A stretch of 6,855 bases of DNA, from the NCBI GenBank assembly GCA_015259105.1, contig JABZGZ010000062.1:1-6855 (forward strand), given 5' to 3'. Below, piece after piece: positions 6,416 through 6,855 of the stretch. The position numbers and the translations under genes were made by a program. The first letter of the stretch is position 1. The number at the start of each line of letters is the position of its first letter. The notes under the pieces are model-generated. The model was given only the letters and a program-made list of their open reading frames with translations, was not told the DNA's origin and did not search any database. Source of the DNA: Atopobium sp. GTDB taxonomy: Bacteria; Actinomycetota; Coriobacteriia; Coriobacteriales; Atopobiaceae.

Positions 6416-6435
6416 AAAAAAGACAAACTGTCTTT
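6416..6435 (-). terminator. Weak terminator-like hairpin touching the asp23-family ribosome binding site
   Basis: On the minus strand AAAGACA (6435-6429) pairs perfectly with TGTCTTT (6425-6419) around a three-base loop, and the run of six T residues (6421-6416) completes the shape of an intrinsic terminator. Only two of seven pairs are G-C, so it is weak. The T-run ends next to AGGGGG (6415-6410), the ribosome binding site of the Asp23-family gene. It could reduce read-through from efp (partial attenuation) or only mark the 3' end of a fraction of efp transcripts. Confidence 0.45.
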
Positions 6436-6456
6436 GAAATAATTACTCAATACCTG

Positions 6457-6476
6457 TTGGGCGCTTATGCACCCAA
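6457..6476 (-). other. Stable stem-loop just after the efp stop codon
   Basis: On the minus strand TTGGGTGC (6476-6469) pairs with GCGCCCAA (6464-6457) around the loop ATAA, giving eight pairs including one G-U wobble. It begins ten bases after the efp stop. No T-run follows it, so it is not a standard intrinsic terminator. It may protect the efp 3' end from exonucleases or act with the weaker hairpin downstream. With that hairpin it accounts for most of the 82-base gap; I see no convincing promoter there. Confidence 0.45.
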
Positions 6477-6486
6477 AGCATATGCG

Positions 6487-6855
6487 TTAAACGCGAGAAA
6501 CAAACTTGCCGTCGCGAGTGTCAACCTTAATGCGCTCACCCTGGTTCAGATACATTGGAACCTGAAGCGTGGCGCCAGTCTCAATAGTTGCTGGCTTGGT
6601 GCCGCCCTGAACGGTGTCACCCTTGAAGCCTGGGTCAGTCTCAGTGATCTCTGCCTCAATGAACATTGGAGGCTCAACGCCAAGAAGCTCAGTGTCTGCA
6701 TAGAGAAGCTGTGCGTTATCGTTCTCCTTGAACCAGACGCTCTTCTCGCCAATGAAATCAGCAGGAACAGCTACCTGATCGTATGTCTCATTGTCCATGA
6801 AGTAGAAGGACTCACCGTCGTTGTAGAGGTACTGCATCTCTTTGGTGAGCAGAAG
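6487..6855 (-). CDS. efp: Translation elongation factor P, 5' end outside window
   Basis: EF-P binds the ribosome between the P and E sites and relieves stalling at consecutive prolines. The frame is open from the window edge to the TAA at 6489-6487, giving 122 residues. These cover most of OB domain II (EMQYLYNDGESFYFMDNETY) and all of domain III. The EF-P signature region KPATIETGATLQVPMYLNQG lies at in-window residues 87-106, followed by ERIKVDTRDGKFVSRV and the stop, the usual EF-P ending. Full-length EF-P has about 185 residues, so about 60 are missing, including the domain I loop whose Lys or Arg is modified in many species; the modification type cannot be judged here. An internal ATG at 6835-6837 is not the start because conserved EF-P sequence continues before it. 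Confidence 0.96.
   Translation of the reverse strand, partial: LLLTKEMQYLYNDGESFYFMDNETYDQVAVPADFIGEKSVWFKENDNAQLLYADTELLGVEPPMFIEAEITETDPGFKGDTVQGGTKPATIETGATLQVPMYLNQGERIKVDTRDGKFVSRV

Noticed and set aside
1..6855. Mobile element, phage, toxin-antitoxin, defence or CRISPR signals
   Set aside because: Coding density is high with conserved housekeeping genes throughout. I see no transposase, integrase, long direct repeats or array spacing, and base composition looks even across the window.

Overview
The window is a compact housekeeping block in which every credible gene lies on the minus strand. In transcription order, right to left, it holds: efp (5' end outside the window), an Asp23/Gls24-family gene, nusB, xseB, tlyA, nadK (ppnK), recN and pyrG (the last few codons outside the window). 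I see no mobile element, CRISPR array, tRNA or rRNA.

The moderate GC content, the protein sequences and the gene order suggest an actinobacterium of the class Coriobacteriia, probably near Atopobium/Lancefieldella. From memory, the order tlyA-nadK-recN-(...)-pyrG is also found in Mycobacterium tuberculosis (Rv1694-Rv1696 and Rv1699). The lineage is an inference, not a measured result.

Layout: (1) 6405-6855 holds the efp 3' end and an 82-base gap with two hairpins, one of them terminator-like and abutting the ribosome binding site of the next gene. (2) 4377-6404 holds asp23-nusB-xseB-tlyA, with gaps of 2 and 2 bases and then a 1-base overlap, so almost certainly one translationally coupled transcript. 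Two of these genes use non-ATG starts (nusB TTG, tlyA GTG). (3) 4260-4376 is a 117-base gap carrying a near-textbook Gram-positive/actinobacterial LexA (SOS) operator of the form GAAC-N4-GTTC. It overlaps the tlyA stop codon and precedes the two-gene unit nadK-recN, which has an 11-base gap. (4) 1625-1758 is a 134-base gap with a good sigma-70-type promoter for pyrG. The predicted short leader begins with a CCC-containing arm that pairs with the pyrG Shine-Dalgarno sequence.

Functionally the block combines translation (EF-P, TlyA rRNA 2'-O-methylation), transcription antitermination (NusB), DNA repair (XseB, RecN) and nucleotide/cofactor supply (NadK, PyrG). The most interesting signals are regulatory: an SOS box that would put NAD kinase under DNA-damage control with RecN, and a possible CTP-responsive leader on pyrG resembling in layout the enterobacterial pyrC start-site switch. 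Also notable is xseB without xseA beside it, encoding an XseB with a long acidic tail. No wholly new protein system is evident here.
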